From assembly GCF_042429235.1 (NCBI RefSeq), contig NZ_JBHMBA010000008.1: DNA of 64,000 nucleotides; one strand, written 5' to 3'. This document shows, in pieces, positions 53,865 through 61,702 of this stretch (the stretch's first letter is position 1; the number at the start of each line of letters is the position of its first letter). The position numbers and the translations under genes were made by a program. Under the pieces are notes generated by a model. It was not told where the DNA came from and searched no databases. It was given only the letters and a program-made list of their open reading frames with translations. The DNA comes from Arthrobacter_B citreus (GTDB lineage Bacteria; Actinomycetota; Actinomycetes; Actinomycetales; Micrococcaceae).

Positions 53865-55541
53865 GTGCCGAACGACGGAGTGGATTTTTATCAACTGGGG
53901 GGATGGACAGTAATAGCACTGTTTGTCCTTTTTTACGGTGGAACATTCCTCATGTCCACACTAATTGGAAAAAAGAATGAGAATGCCGACGGGTATATGA
54001 CTGCCGGCAATAAGGTCGGTTTCGGTGTCTCGGCCGCCAGCATGACGGCCACCTGGATCTGGGCATCTTCCATGTACGCATCGGCAACGTCGGGTTACAC
54101 CTATGGCGTTTCCGGTCCGATCCACTATGGGCTGTGGGGCGCCCTGATGATCCTGTTTATCTACCCCTTTGGCAGGCGGATCCGCAAGGTTGCACCCAAA
54201 GCGCACACGCTGGCCGAAGTCATGCGTGCCAGGCATGGGAAATCCAGCCAGCTGATGCTCGCGGGGTCAAACGTGGTGGGCAGCGTCATCTCGCTGACGT
54301 CAAACTTCATTGCCGGCGGCGCTTTGGTGGCGCTTCTTTCGCCGTTCAGCTTCCAGCAGGGCATTGTCGCTGTCGCGGCGGGAGTCCTGCTGTACACCCT
54401 GTGGTCCGGGTTCCGCGCGTCGGTCCTGACCGACTTCGCCCAGGTTGTTGCCATGCTCGGCGCCGTCGTCATCATTATTCCGGTGGTGTTCTTCGCCGCC
54501 GGCGGACCCGCCATCTTCGAAGCCGGGGCGGCCAACCTCACGCCCCAGCAATCGAACTTCTTCTCTTCCGAAGCCTTCCTCAACCAGGGCGCACCGTACA
54601 TTGCCGCGGTCCTTGCCTACGCCATCGGCAACCAGACCATCGCCCAGCGCCTGTTCGCCGTGCGCGAGGACCTGATCAAGAAAACATTCGTCACCGCCAC
54701 GGTGGGTTACGGAGCCACCGTTATCGGCGTCGGCATGCTCGGCGTCATGGCGCTGTACCTGGGAGTGAACCCGGTTGATAACGACGTCAACAACCTGATT
54801 CCCCAGATGGCCACCACCTACCTCGGCCCGATCCTGCTGGGTGTCTTCTTCATCATGATCCTCGGCTCGCTTTCCTCCACCGCGGACTCCGACCTGTCGG
54901 CGCTGTCCTCCATCATGATGGCCGACGTCTACGGCCAGAACATCGCCAAGCGCGGCAAGGCCAAGCCCCGGACCATGCTCCTGATCGGCCGGCTGTCCAT
55001 GGTGGCGGCCACCGGCGCCGGCCTCTACTTCGCCAGCGGGCAGCTCAATATCCTGGACCTGCTGGTCTTCGTCGGCGCGCTGTGGGGCGCCCTGGTCTTC
55101 CCGGTGCTGGCCAGCTTCTACTGGAACAAAGTCACCAATAAGGCATTCACCGTATCGGTGCTGGCCGCCCTTGCAGTGTTCATCCCGGTGCGCTTTGCGT
55201 GGTTCTCCATGGACGGTGCCACGGGATACATCTTCGATGCCGTGTCAGTGGTGGGAATCGGCGTCGTCCTGGGGCTGATGGCCTTCGGCTTCTTTGGACT
55301 GAAACCTGCGCTATACATCGGTGCAGCGGGCGCCGCCGCCGCAGCGCCGTTTGTCATGGGCTTCCTGCACGACTACGAAGTGCTCACCGGTTCCCTGGCG
55401 GCCTACGCCGTCAGCACTGTTGTCTGCTACCTCATGTCGGTCCGCAGCAACACCGAGTTTGACTTCGACACCATCCAGCAGCGCATCGGTGACTTTGACA
55501 CCCGCACCCCCGCTGAGACCATCGCCGCCGCGAAGTCCTGA
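53865..55541 (+). CDS. Sodium:solute symporter (SSS family)
   Basis: A 558-residue SSS transporter with about 13-14 helices. It has A-G-N-K-V-G-F-G-V-S-A-A-S-M-T-A-T-W-I-W near 45-64, and S-S-T-A-D-S-D-L-S-A-L-S in helix 8, where the conserved sodium-site serines lie. Some features recall urea/DUR3-type members. GTG 53865 with GGAGAG upstream is chosen since the first helix follows directly. A 43-residue gene after it is probably its small subunit. Confidence 0.85.
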   Translation: MPNDGVDFYQLGGWTVIALFVLFYGGTFLMSTLIGKKNENADGYMTAGNKVGFGVSAASMTATWIWASSMYASATSGYTYGVSGPIHYGLWGALMILFIYPFGRRIRKVAPKAHTLAEVMRARHGKSSQLMLAGSNVVGSVISLTSNFIAGGALVALLSPFSFQQGIVAVAAGVLLYTLWSGFRASVLTDFAQVVAMLGAVVIIIPVVFFAAGGPAIFEAGAANLTPQQSNFFSSEAFLNQGAPYIAAVLAYAIGNQTIAQRLFAVREDLIKKTFVTATVGYGATVIGVGMLGVMALYLGVNPVDNDVNNLIPQMATTYLGPILLGVFFIMILGSLSSTADSDLSALSSIMMADVYGQNIAKRGKAKPRTMLLIGRLSMVAATGAGLYFASGQLNILDLLVFVGALWGALVFPVLASFYWNKVTNKAFTVSVLAALAVFIPVRFAWFSMDGATGYIFDAVSVVGIGVVLGLMAFGFFGLKPALYIGAAGAAAAAPFVMGFLHDYEVLTGSLAAYAVSTVVCYLMSVRSNTEFDFDTIQQRIGDFDTRTPAETIAAAKS

Positions 55542-55572
55542 TCCATTTTCGTCCGATGCAAGGAGAACACCG

Positions 55573-55704
55573 ATGGCCACATTCTGGCTCACTGTCTACG
55601 TCCTGGTCTGGCCCGTCATAGTGGCCGGCGTCCTGGTGCAGATTGTCCGCGCGTTCTTCCGTGACTGGTTCCAGTCACGGAAGGAAGGCCGAAGCATCAT
55701 CTAG
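55573..55704 (+). CDS. Putative transporter small subunit
   Basis: A 43-residue protein with one helix (about 4-27) and a basic tail (F-F-R-D-W-F-Q-S-R-K-E-G-R). It lies 31 bp after the symporter gene, with AAGGAGA upstream of the ATG. Single-helix partners of this kind (MetS-like) accompany sodium symporters of other families, so a role in stability or assembly is inferred. Confidence 0.8.
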   Translation: MATFWLTVYVLVWPVIVAGVLVQIVRAFFRDWFQSRKEGRSII

Positions 55705-55731
55705 CCGGTTGCTTCACAGGCTGTACGGCAC

Positions 55732-55773
55732 AGCGCCGCCGGAGCAGGGAAATCTGCTCAGGCGGCGCTTTTG
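55732..55773 (+). terminator. Terminator after symporter operon
   Basis: AGCGCCGCC (55732-55740) and GAGCAG (55742-55747) pair with 55754-55759 and 55761-55769 around one G-A mismatch, followed by TTTT. Confidence 0.85.
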
Positions 55774-55784
55774 CGTCTGTCCTG

Positions 55785-55979
55785 CTAGTTATTGCTGATC
55801 AGCTCGTAATCGTCCGTGGTCAGGACGCCGTTGCTGTGATTCCACGTTCCCGCAGCCGTCCAATAATAGAGTTCAGACTGGGTGGGCGGCGTCGGCCCCC
55901 ACTGCCGCAGTTCCAGCGTCAGCTGCTGCCAGCGCCGCGGCGACGGCGTCGGCCGGAACCAGGTCCGCTGCGTGCCCAA
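55785..55979 (-). CDS. Possible 64-codon frame overlapping the methyltransferase 3' end
   Basis: A TTG-started frame of 64 codons that overlaps the last 107 bp of the methyltransferase gene and extends 88 bp beyond its stop. The unique part reads as protein-like (S-E-L-Y-Y-W-T-A-A-G-T-W-N-H-S, ending D-D-Y-E-L-I-S-N-N), unlike a typical GC-rich shadow frame. It has no ribosome site and could be a separate small gene or a frameshifted end of the methyltransferase. Confidence 0.3.
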   Translation of the reverse strand: MGTQRTWFRPTPSPRRWQQLTLELRQWGPTPPTQSELYYWTAAGTWNHSNGVLTTDDYELISNN

Positions 55980-56811
55980 GCCGCTTGGCCATCACGTCGA
56001 TGGCCTGGGGGTTTGCGTCCACGCAGACAAATTTGCGGTTTAGTTTCGCGGCCACGGCGCCCAGGGTTCCGGAGCCGGCGAAGAAATCCAGCACCCAGTC
56101 GCCCTCGCGGCTGCTGGCAGCCACGGTGCGGCGCAGGAGGCCCTCCGGTTTCTGCGTCGGGTAACCAGTCTTTTCCTTGCCGGTGGGAGAAACGATGGTG
56201 TGCCACCAGACATCTGTGGGGAGCTTGCCCAGCGCCACCTTTTCCGGCGTCACCAGGCCCGGTGCCATGTACGGCTCCCGGTCCACCTCGGCGTTGTCGA
56301 AGTGGTAGGCCGCCGGGTTTTTGACGTAAACCAGGATGTTGTCGTGCTTGGCGGGCCAGCGGTTTTTCGCGCGTCCGCCGTAGTCGTACGCCCAAATGAT
56401 CTCGTTGAGGAAGCAGTCCCGCCCAAACAGGGCGTCAAGCATCACCTTGGCGTAGTGCACCTCGCGGTAGTCCAGGTGCACGTACAGCGTGCCGTCATCC
56501 GCGAGCAGCCGCCATGCTTCGGCAAGCCGGGGCTCCAGGAACGCCCAGTAGTCCTCGAAAGCGTCGTCGTAGCTGGAAAGCAGGCCTTTGACGGTGCTGT
56601 AGCTGCGGCCCTTGAACCCCACCCGGTCTCCGGTGCCGTCGGTGCTGCGGACCATGGTGGTCTGCTGCCGCCGCTGGGACCGGCCGGTGTTGAACGGGGG
56701 ATCCACGTAGATCATGGTGAAGGCGCCGTCCGGCAGGGTTGGCAGGAACACGGCGTTGTCCGCGTGTACCACCAGGGACCTGCCGTCCGGCGACCAGAGG
56801 GGTGTGCTCAT
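55873..56811 (-). CDS. Orphan beta-class DNA methyltransferase (N6A/N4C)
   Basis: A 312-residue DNA methyltransferase. Motif IV, D-P-P-F-N-T-G near 36-42, comes before motif I, F-A-G-S-G near 262-266, the beta-class order; the target-recognition region lies between. The residues after about 290 are Ala-rich and poorly conserved. No restriction gene is adjacent, so it looks like an orphan. ATG 56811 lies 19 bp after the helicase stop; the upstream open frame is antisense-like shadow of the helicase tail, not extra coding. Confidence 0.85.
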   Translation of the reverse strand: MSTPLWSPDGRSLVVHADNAVFLPTLPDGAFTMIYVDPPFNTGRSQRRQQTTMVRSTDGTGDRVGFKGRSYSTVKGLLSSYDDAFEDYWAFLEPRLAEAWRLLADDGTLYVHLDYREVHYAKVMLDALFGRDCFLNEIIWAYDYGGRAKNRWPAKHDNILVYVKNPAAYHFDNAEVDREPYMAPGLVTPEKVALGKLPTDVWWHTIVSPTGKEKTGYPTQKPEGLLRRTVAASSREGDWVLDFFAGSGTLGAVAAKLNRKFVCVDANPQAIDVMAKRLGHAADLVPADAVAAALAAADAGTAAVGADAAHPV

Positions 56812-56830
56812 GGGCTGAGGGGCTGCCCGG

Positions 56831-58525
56831 TTATTCGGCTGCGGAAGCGGCGCCGCCGACCACTTCGCCGTTGCGGCGGCGGGTGCGGGTACGGCTGCGG
56901 CGGGGACGGTCGGCTGAAGCACCGGCTGCTCCGGCTGCGGGGGCATCAGCCTTCTGCGCCGGTGCGGCAGCCGTTTCACTCTCGGAGCGGCGCGGGGTGT
57001 CCCGCTTTTCCGAACGTGACCGGTCGCTGCTGCGCGTCCGGTCACCACTGCGGGGCCGGTCGCCCCGGGCGCCTCCGCGGGAGCGGTCGCCTCCGCGGGC
57101 ACCGTCACGGGAAGGGGCCGAAGTGTTCTTCTTGCCGGTTTCGCCCAGATCTTCGATCTGTTCGGCATTGATGCCGGCCAGCGTGCGCTTGTTGCGGGGA
57201 AGCCGTCCCTTGGTGCCTTCCGGGATATCCAGGTCGGTGTAGAGGTGCGGCGAGGAGGAGTAGGTTTCCACGGGCTCGGCCTGGTCCAGGCCGAGGGCCT
57301 TGTTGATGAGGCCCCAGCGCGGCACATCGTCCCAGTCGACGAAGGTCACCGCAGTGCCCTTGTTGCCGGCGCGGCCGGTGCGGCCGACACGGTGCAGGTA
57401 GGTCTTTTCGTCTTCGGGGCACTGGTAGTTGATGACGTGGGTGACGTCATCAACGTCGATGCCGCGTGCTGCGACGTCGGTGGCGACGAGGACGTCCACC
57501 TTCTCGTTGCGGAAGGCGCGCATGGCCTGTTCGCGGGCGCCCTGCCCCAGGTCTCCGTGCATGGCGGCAACGGCAAAGCCGCGGTCCGCCAGCTCCTCCG
57601 ACAGTTTGGCTGCCGTGCGCTTGGTCTTGGTGAAGATGATGGTCCGGCCGCGGCCCTTGGACTGCAGGATGCGGGATACAACTTCGCTCTTGTCGAGGTT
57701 GTGGGCGCGGTAGACAACCTGGCGGATGTCCTTCTTGGTCATCCCCTCGTCATCCGGGTCTGCGGCACGGATGTGGGTGGGCTTGGTCATGTAACGGCGT
57801 GCCATGGCGACGACGGCGCCGGGCATGGTGGCTGAGAACAGCAGCGTCTGGCGCACGGCGGGCGTGGCCGCCATCAGGGTTTCGACGTCGGGCAGGAAGC
57901 CCAGGTCCAGCATTTCGTCGGCTTCATCGAGCACGACGATCCGGACGTTCTTCAGCGACAGGTGCTTCTTGTTGTACAGGTCGATCAGGCGGCCGGGGGT
58001 TCCCACGACAATTTCCACACCGGCGGCCAGCGATTCGATCTGGGGCTCGTAGGCCCGGCCGCCGTAGATCGTGGCGATGCGGGCGCCGCGGCGCTTGGCC
58101 GCGGTGGTGAGGTCGCCGGCCACCTGGACGGCAAGCTCACGGGTGGGCACCACGATCAGTGCCTGCGGAGCGCCGGGCACGGCCAGGGAAGCGTAGGCCT
58201 CGTCATCCGGGGCAATCACGCGCTGGATGGCGGGAATGCCAAAGCCGAGGGTCTTGCCGGTACCGGTCTTGGCCTGGCCAATAATGTCGTGGCCGCCCAG
58301 GGCGACCGGAAGCGTCATGGACTGGATCGGGAAGGGGTGGGTGATCCCGGCCTCGGCCAGTGACTGCACGATGTCGCCGCGGACGCCGAAGTCCGCGAAG
58401 GTCAGTTCCTGGATTTCGGCTGCCTCCTGCGACGTGGCCAGGGTGTCGGCCACGGACAGAGCTTCATTGCTGTCATCAGCGGTGAGGTGACGGGTGTCGT
58501 CCACCTGGGAGAGTTCAGTGTTCAA
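56831..58525 (-). CDS. DEAD-box RNA helicase
   Basis: A 564-residue DEAD-box helicase of the RhlE/CshA kind. Motif I is A-K-T-G-T-G-K-T, II V-L-D-E-A-D-E-M, III S-A-T, and VI H-R-V-G-R-T-G-R-A-G. The C-terminal 130 residues are rich in Arg, Ser, Asp and Gly, an RNA-binding tail. The start TTG 58525 has no clear ribosome site. It unwinds RNA in ribosome assembly or decay and resembles Rv3211. Confidence 0.92.
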   Translation of the reverse strand: MNTELSQVDDTRHLTADDSNEALSVADTLATSQEAAEIQELTFADFGVRGDIVQSLAEAGITHPFPIQSMTLPVALGGHDIIGQAKTGTGKTLGFGIPAIQRVIAPDDEAYASLAVPGAPQALIVVPTRELAVQVAGDLTTAAKRRGARIATIYGGRAYEPQIESLAAGVEIVVGTPGRLIDLYNKKHLSLKNVRIVVLDEADEMLDLGFLPDVETLMAATPAVRQTLLFSATMPGAVVAMARRYMTKPTHIRAADPDDEGMTKKDIRQVVYRAHNLDKSEVVSRILQSKGRGRTIIFTKTKRTAAKLSEELADRGFAVAAMHGDLGQGAREQAMRAFRNEKVDVLVATDVAARGIDVDDVTHVINYQCPEDEKTYLHRVGRTGRAGNKGTAVTFVDWDDVPRWGLINKALGLDQAEPVETYSSSPHLYTDLDIPEGTKGRLPRNKRTLAGINAEQIEDLGETGKKNTSAPSRDGARGGDRSRGGARGDRPRSGDRTRSSDRSRSEKRDTPRRSESETAAAPAQKADAPAAGAAGASADRPRRSRTRTRRRNGEVVGGAASAAE

Positions 58526-58845
58526 TTAAATACCGTTCAGTTAGGCATCGCGGCGCCATGCTCGACGAGTGGCTGTGAGAGCCCATACCGGAGCGGATGG
58601 CACGCGCATGATGCGTCCAGCGGAAGCCGATCGCGGGCTAACAACTGCAGGTCCGCCGCGGTGCATCGGGCACGGGCGGCGGCCAAAAATATCAAGATCG
58701 CGTAGGTGTTGCGGGTCTGGCTAAGGTCTATCAGACGACCGGGCATCCTTATTACTACCCAACAAGTCTAACCGGTGGGTGCGCATGCGGGCGCATTGGG
58801 CGCGGGTGCGGCGCGCAGCCGGGTGCTGGCGGTACGCTGAACTCC
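58526..58845 (-). other. Leader region of the DEAD-box helicase
   Basis: A 320-bp gap between the helicase and the divergent MiaE-like gene. On the minus strand it holds a 69-codon frame (58537-58746) preceded by TAATAAGG and an AT-rich stretch that may carry the promoter. The rest shows no recognised element. Confidence 0.4.
58537..58746 (-). CDS. Possible upstream ORF in the helicase leader
   Basis: A 69-codon frame with ATG 58746 directly behind TAATAAGG, ending 11 bp before the helicase TTG start. The protein has one mildly hydrophobic segment (Y-A-I-L-I-F-L-A-A-A) and resembles nothing known. It may be a leader peptide coupling translation to the helicase, or chance. Confidence 0.3.
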   Translation of the reverse strand: MPGRLIDLSQTRNTYAILIFLAAARARCTAADLQLLARDRLPLDASCACHPLRYGLSQPLVEHGAAMPN

Positions 58846-59571
58846 ATGACGAACCGGACCCGTTCCCAGCACTCTTCCCCTCACGGCCCGGAACTGCGGG
58901 ATCCTTCCCCCGACGCCGCGGAGCTGTACCGCCGCTTCCTGGCCGACCTGTTTGGGGTCATGGCCTACGGTGAGCTGTCGGCCTTCGAACGGATGTCTTC
59001 CGATGCGCGGTTTTCGCCCACCCTGCATGACCGGACCGTCCTGGGACGGCTCGCCGTCCGGGAATATGAGCACTTCGAGCGGGTGACCGCTCATCTCAGG
59101 ACCCTGGGGCTGGACCCCGAAACGGCCATGCGCCCGTTCCAGCCCTCAGTTGATGCCTTCCACGACAGGACGCGGCCGGCGGACTGGTTTGAGTCACTGA
59201 TGAAGTTCTACGTGACTGACGGCATTTCGGACGACTTTTATCAGGCGGTCGCGTCGCGGCTGGACCCGGTCACGGCGGAGCTGGTGCTTGGCCTGCAGGA
59301 AACCGAGCACACCGGTGCCGTTCTCGAAGCCCGGCTTCAGCAGGCGCTGGCCGACGATCCACGGCTGTCCTCGCGGCTGGCGCTGTGGGGGCGCCGGCTG
59401 GTGGGAGAAGCGCTGACCCAGGCCCAGCGGGTTGTCCTCGAACGGGCGGTCCTGGGCGGGCTGCTGCAGGACACGGAGCAGGGCCTCCAGGAGGACGAGG
59501 TCAAAACCCTCTTTGCGTCTCTGACCAGGAACCATTCCCGGCGCATGAGCAGGCTGGGCCTGACGGCTTAG
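58846..59571 (+). CDS. Ferritin-like fold protein, MiaE-2 type
   Basis: A 241-residue protein of the ferritin-like four-helix type (MiaE_2, Rv3210c-like). Residues about 25-225 form four long helices. Candidate di-iron ligands are visible as Glu in A-Y-G-E-L-S-A-F-E and E-Y-E-H, and later E-T-E-H. Members are named after tRNA hydroxylase MiaE but the activity is unproven. It is divergent from the helicase. Confidence 0.82.
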   Translation: MTNRTRSQHSSPHGPELRDPSPDAAELYRRFLADLFGVMAYGELSAFERMSSDARFSPTLHDRTVLGRLAVREYEHFERVTAHLRTLGLDPETAMRPFQPSVDAFHDRTRPADWFESLMKFYVTDGISDDFYQAVASRLDPVTAELVLGLQETEHTGAVLEARLQQALADDPRLSSRLALWGRRLVGEALTQAQRVVLERAVLGGLLQDTEQGLQEDEVKTLFASLTRNHSRRMSRLGLTA

Positions 59572-59624
59572 GCCTCCGGCGGGCCCCCCGGGTTCCACTC
59601 ACCGAGAAAGAGCAACAGGTTGGC

Positions 59625-60383
59625 ATGGACGGCTCATCTGTATCCAGGCGCTCCGTGCTGTGGGCCTGCGCAACTGCTGCGGTGCTCATTCCCGGGACGG
59701 CGGAGAACGCCGGCACCGGTGCGGCCCCGGCTCCCGGAGAGGACTTGGCCGAAGGAACCCTGATCCAGGTTCCCGAACTGAACCGCGCCATGACCTACGA
59801 CTCACGGATCGGGGACTCCGCCGTGGTCATCGGCGACTCGCAGACCGGCCCGGAAACATGGGTCGCCCGCGGATTGGACGCCTTGGGCTACCGGACGGTG
59901 CTCCGCGGCGCCGGGGGGACCGGCTACATCAGGGGGACTCAGCGGGTGGGCAGCTACCACCAGGCGCTGACCCGGCAGCAGTGGCTGCTGCCATGGGGAC
60001 ATCCGCGGCTGGTGATCCTGCAGGGAGGCGGCAACGACGTCGGCCGGGCAACTGACGCGGAACTGGCCCGGGCAGTGGAACAAATGATCGGGGAAATGCG
60101 CCGGACCTATCCGCAAACCCAACTGGTGATGGTGGGAGTTATTTCATCCGGGCCCGGAGCGGGCCTGGGCGGCAGGCGGTTTGCCGCGGATCAGTTGGTG
60201 GCCGGGGTGGCCGCGGAGCAGGAGGTTCCGTTCCTCAGCGTGGGGGACTGGTGGACCCGGCTGGGACTGGAGCAGTTTTTGCAGCCGGACGGCATCCACT
60301 TCACGCCGGAGGGGCACCGGGAGGCGGGCAGGGTTTTTGCCCGTGAGCTGGGCTCCATGCTGGCATCCGGCACCGCCGGTTAG
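59625..60383 (+). CDS. Secreted SGNH/GDSL-type hydrolase
   Basis: A 252-residue protein with a signal sequence containing S-R-R-S-V-L-W (Tat-like) and a cleavage region near 25-30. The SGNH block I is V-V-I-G-D-S-Q near 68-74, block III is G-G-G-N-D-V-G near 132-138, and block V is D-G-I-H-F-T near 225-230 (catalytic Asp and His). It probably hydrolyses an ester on cell-wall sugars or lipids. It overlaps the convergent small membrane gene by 4 bp. Confidence 0.85.
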   Translation: MDGSSVSRRSVLWACATAAVLIPGTAENAGTGAAPAPGEDLAEGTLIQVPELNRAMTYDSRIGDSAVVIGDSQTGPETWVARGLDALGYRTVLRGAGGTGYIRGTQRVGSYHQALTRQQWLLPWGHPRLVILQGGGNDVGRATDAELARAVEQMIGEMRRTYPQTQLVMVGVISSGPGAGLGGRRFAADQLVAGVAAEQEVPFLSVGDWWTRLGLEQFLQPDGIHFTPEGHREAGRVFARELGSMLASGTAG

Positions 60384-60682
60384 AGCCGCAGGACGCGTTC
60401 CAGTTCTGCTGTGTCCCGCGCCTGGCGCGCCGGGCCCAGGACAAGTGCGGTGGTCACGGTGCCGACGGCGGCGGCAACCGGGGGAAGGGCCCACACGAGC
60501 CAGTGCAGGTCCGGATCGGACCCCGCACCAGCCAGCTGCAGCACCACCCACAGCAGCAGCCCGGCCACCGCGCCGAGCCCCGGGAGCAGGAAGATGCCAT
60601 AGCGGGACCGGCGCCGGTCAGCGCCCCACACGATGAAGCCGACCGCCACGGATGCGGCAGCGGCAACAATCAGACTGGCCAT
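60380..60682 (-). CDS. Small three-helix membrane protein
   Basis: A 100-residue protein with three hydrophobic segments (about 2-20, 28-53, 60-84) and a short charged tail. It is not recognised. It lies 18 bp downstream of the DUF3107 gene on the same strand, so it is probably in the same transcript, and its stop overlaps the SGNH gene's end. Confidence 0.75.
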   Translation of the reverse strand: MASLIVAAAASVAVGFIVWGADRRRSRYGIFLLPGLGAVAGLLLWVVLQLAGAGSDPDLHWLVWALPPVAAAVGTVTTALVLGPARQARDTAELERVLRL

Positions 60683-60700
60683 CTTCCCCTCCGAAGCCTG

Positions 60701-60925
60701 CTAGAGGGCGCCGAAACCGACGCGCCGCACCTCTTCAGCACCAATTTCCACATAGCCGATGACTCCGGCGGGAACCATGATGAGCCGGCCCTTGTCATCC
60801 TTCAGGCGCAGTTCCTTCTGTGCGCTGAGTGCCTCAGCCACCAGATCGGCAACGGCGTCGGCGTTCTGGCTCGACTCAAAGACAATTTCGCGGCCAACAT
60901 TCTGAATACCGATTTTTACTTCCAC
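60701..60925 (-). CDS. DUF3107 protein (TB9.4 type)
   Basis: A 74-residue protein starting at GTG 60925, with GGAGGC upstream. It begins V-E-V-K-I-G-I-Q-N-V and ends G-F-G, like Rv3208A (TB9.4). It lies between the TetR gene and a small membrane gene. Function is unknown; the sequence suggests a small alpha/beta fold. Confidence 0.92.
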   Translation of the reverse strand: MEVKIGIQNVGREIVFESSQNADAVADLVAEALSAQKELRLKDDKGRLIMVPAGVIGYVEIGAEEVRRVGFGAL

Positions 60926-60970
60926 CGTGATGCCTCCTGTATTGATGAACGTATCCGTTCGAAATCTACT

Positions 60971-61585
60971 CTAGATCTCTTTGGGGAACCGGCTGATTCC
61001 GCGCCAAGCTAAACGGTAAATGAGTTCCGAAGCCGCATCGATGTCCAGATCCCCGTCGGTCTCGAGCCAGTACCGGGCACTGACCTGAGCCATTCCGGCG
61101 AGGGCGCGGCCCAGCAGGGTGGCCTCGACGGGCGAAAGTTTGGTGTCCTCCGCGATCACCCCGGCAATGCTGCTGGCAAAGCGGGCGTTGAACTCCTCAA
61201 TGCGTGCACTGACTTCCACGTCGTTCGTGAGGTCGGATTCGAAGACCAGCCGGTGCCCCTGGCTGTCCTGGGCGACGAAGCGGAAGTAGGCCCGCATGGT
61301 TTCGCGGACCCGCAGTTTGTTGTCAGTGGTGGAGGTCAGGGCGGAGTTGAGGAAGTCCGTCAGTGTTCCCAGATGGTTCTCCAGCAGCGCCAGGTACAGC
61401 TCGCGCTTGCCCGGAAAGTGCTGGTACAGCACGGGCTTGCTGACATGGGCGGCTTCGGCGATGTCGTCCATAGCGGCTCCGTGGAACCCGTTGCTGACAA
61501 AGACTTCCTGCGCAGCGCTCAGCAGTTGGCGGCGGCGTTCCTCCCGGGGCAGACGGGTGGATTTGCCGGTTTGCTGGCTGCTCAC
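60971..61585 (-). CDS. TetR-family regulator (Rv3208 type)
   Basis: A 204-residue TetR regulator. The helix-turn-helix (A-A-M-D-D-I-A-E-A-A-H-V-S-K-P-V-L-Y-Q-H-F) falls at about 38-58, and the rest is a helical ligand domain. GTG 61585 with GAGAGG upstream is chosen; the frame continues to 62761 but lies opposite moeZ. DUF3107 follows by 45 bp. The target is unknown. Confidence 0.9.
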   Translation of the reverse strand: MSSQQTGKSTRLPREERRRQLLSAAQEVFVSNGFHGAAMDDIAEAAHVSKPVLYQHFPGKRELYLALLENHLGTLTDFLNSALTSTTDNKLRVRETMRAYFRFVAQDSQGHRLVFESDLTNDVEVSARIEEFNARFASSIAGVIAEDTKLSPVEATLLGRALAGMAQVSARYWLETDGDLDIDAASELIYRLAWRGISRFPKEI

Positions 61586-61702
61586 GTGTACGGACCTCTC
61601 AACGGCACCGGGCCAAGGCGCCCGGACAACGGATTTCAGTTTACCCGCGGGTAATAACTCCAACAGGTTTCGGCTCAGCGATTCGGTACTAGATTGGGAT
61701 TC

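Noticed and set aside
56812..57327. The N-terminal extension of the methyltransferase frame
   Set aside because: It lies wholly within the helicase C-terminal coding region in another frame and is Arg/Pro-rich, so it is a shadow.
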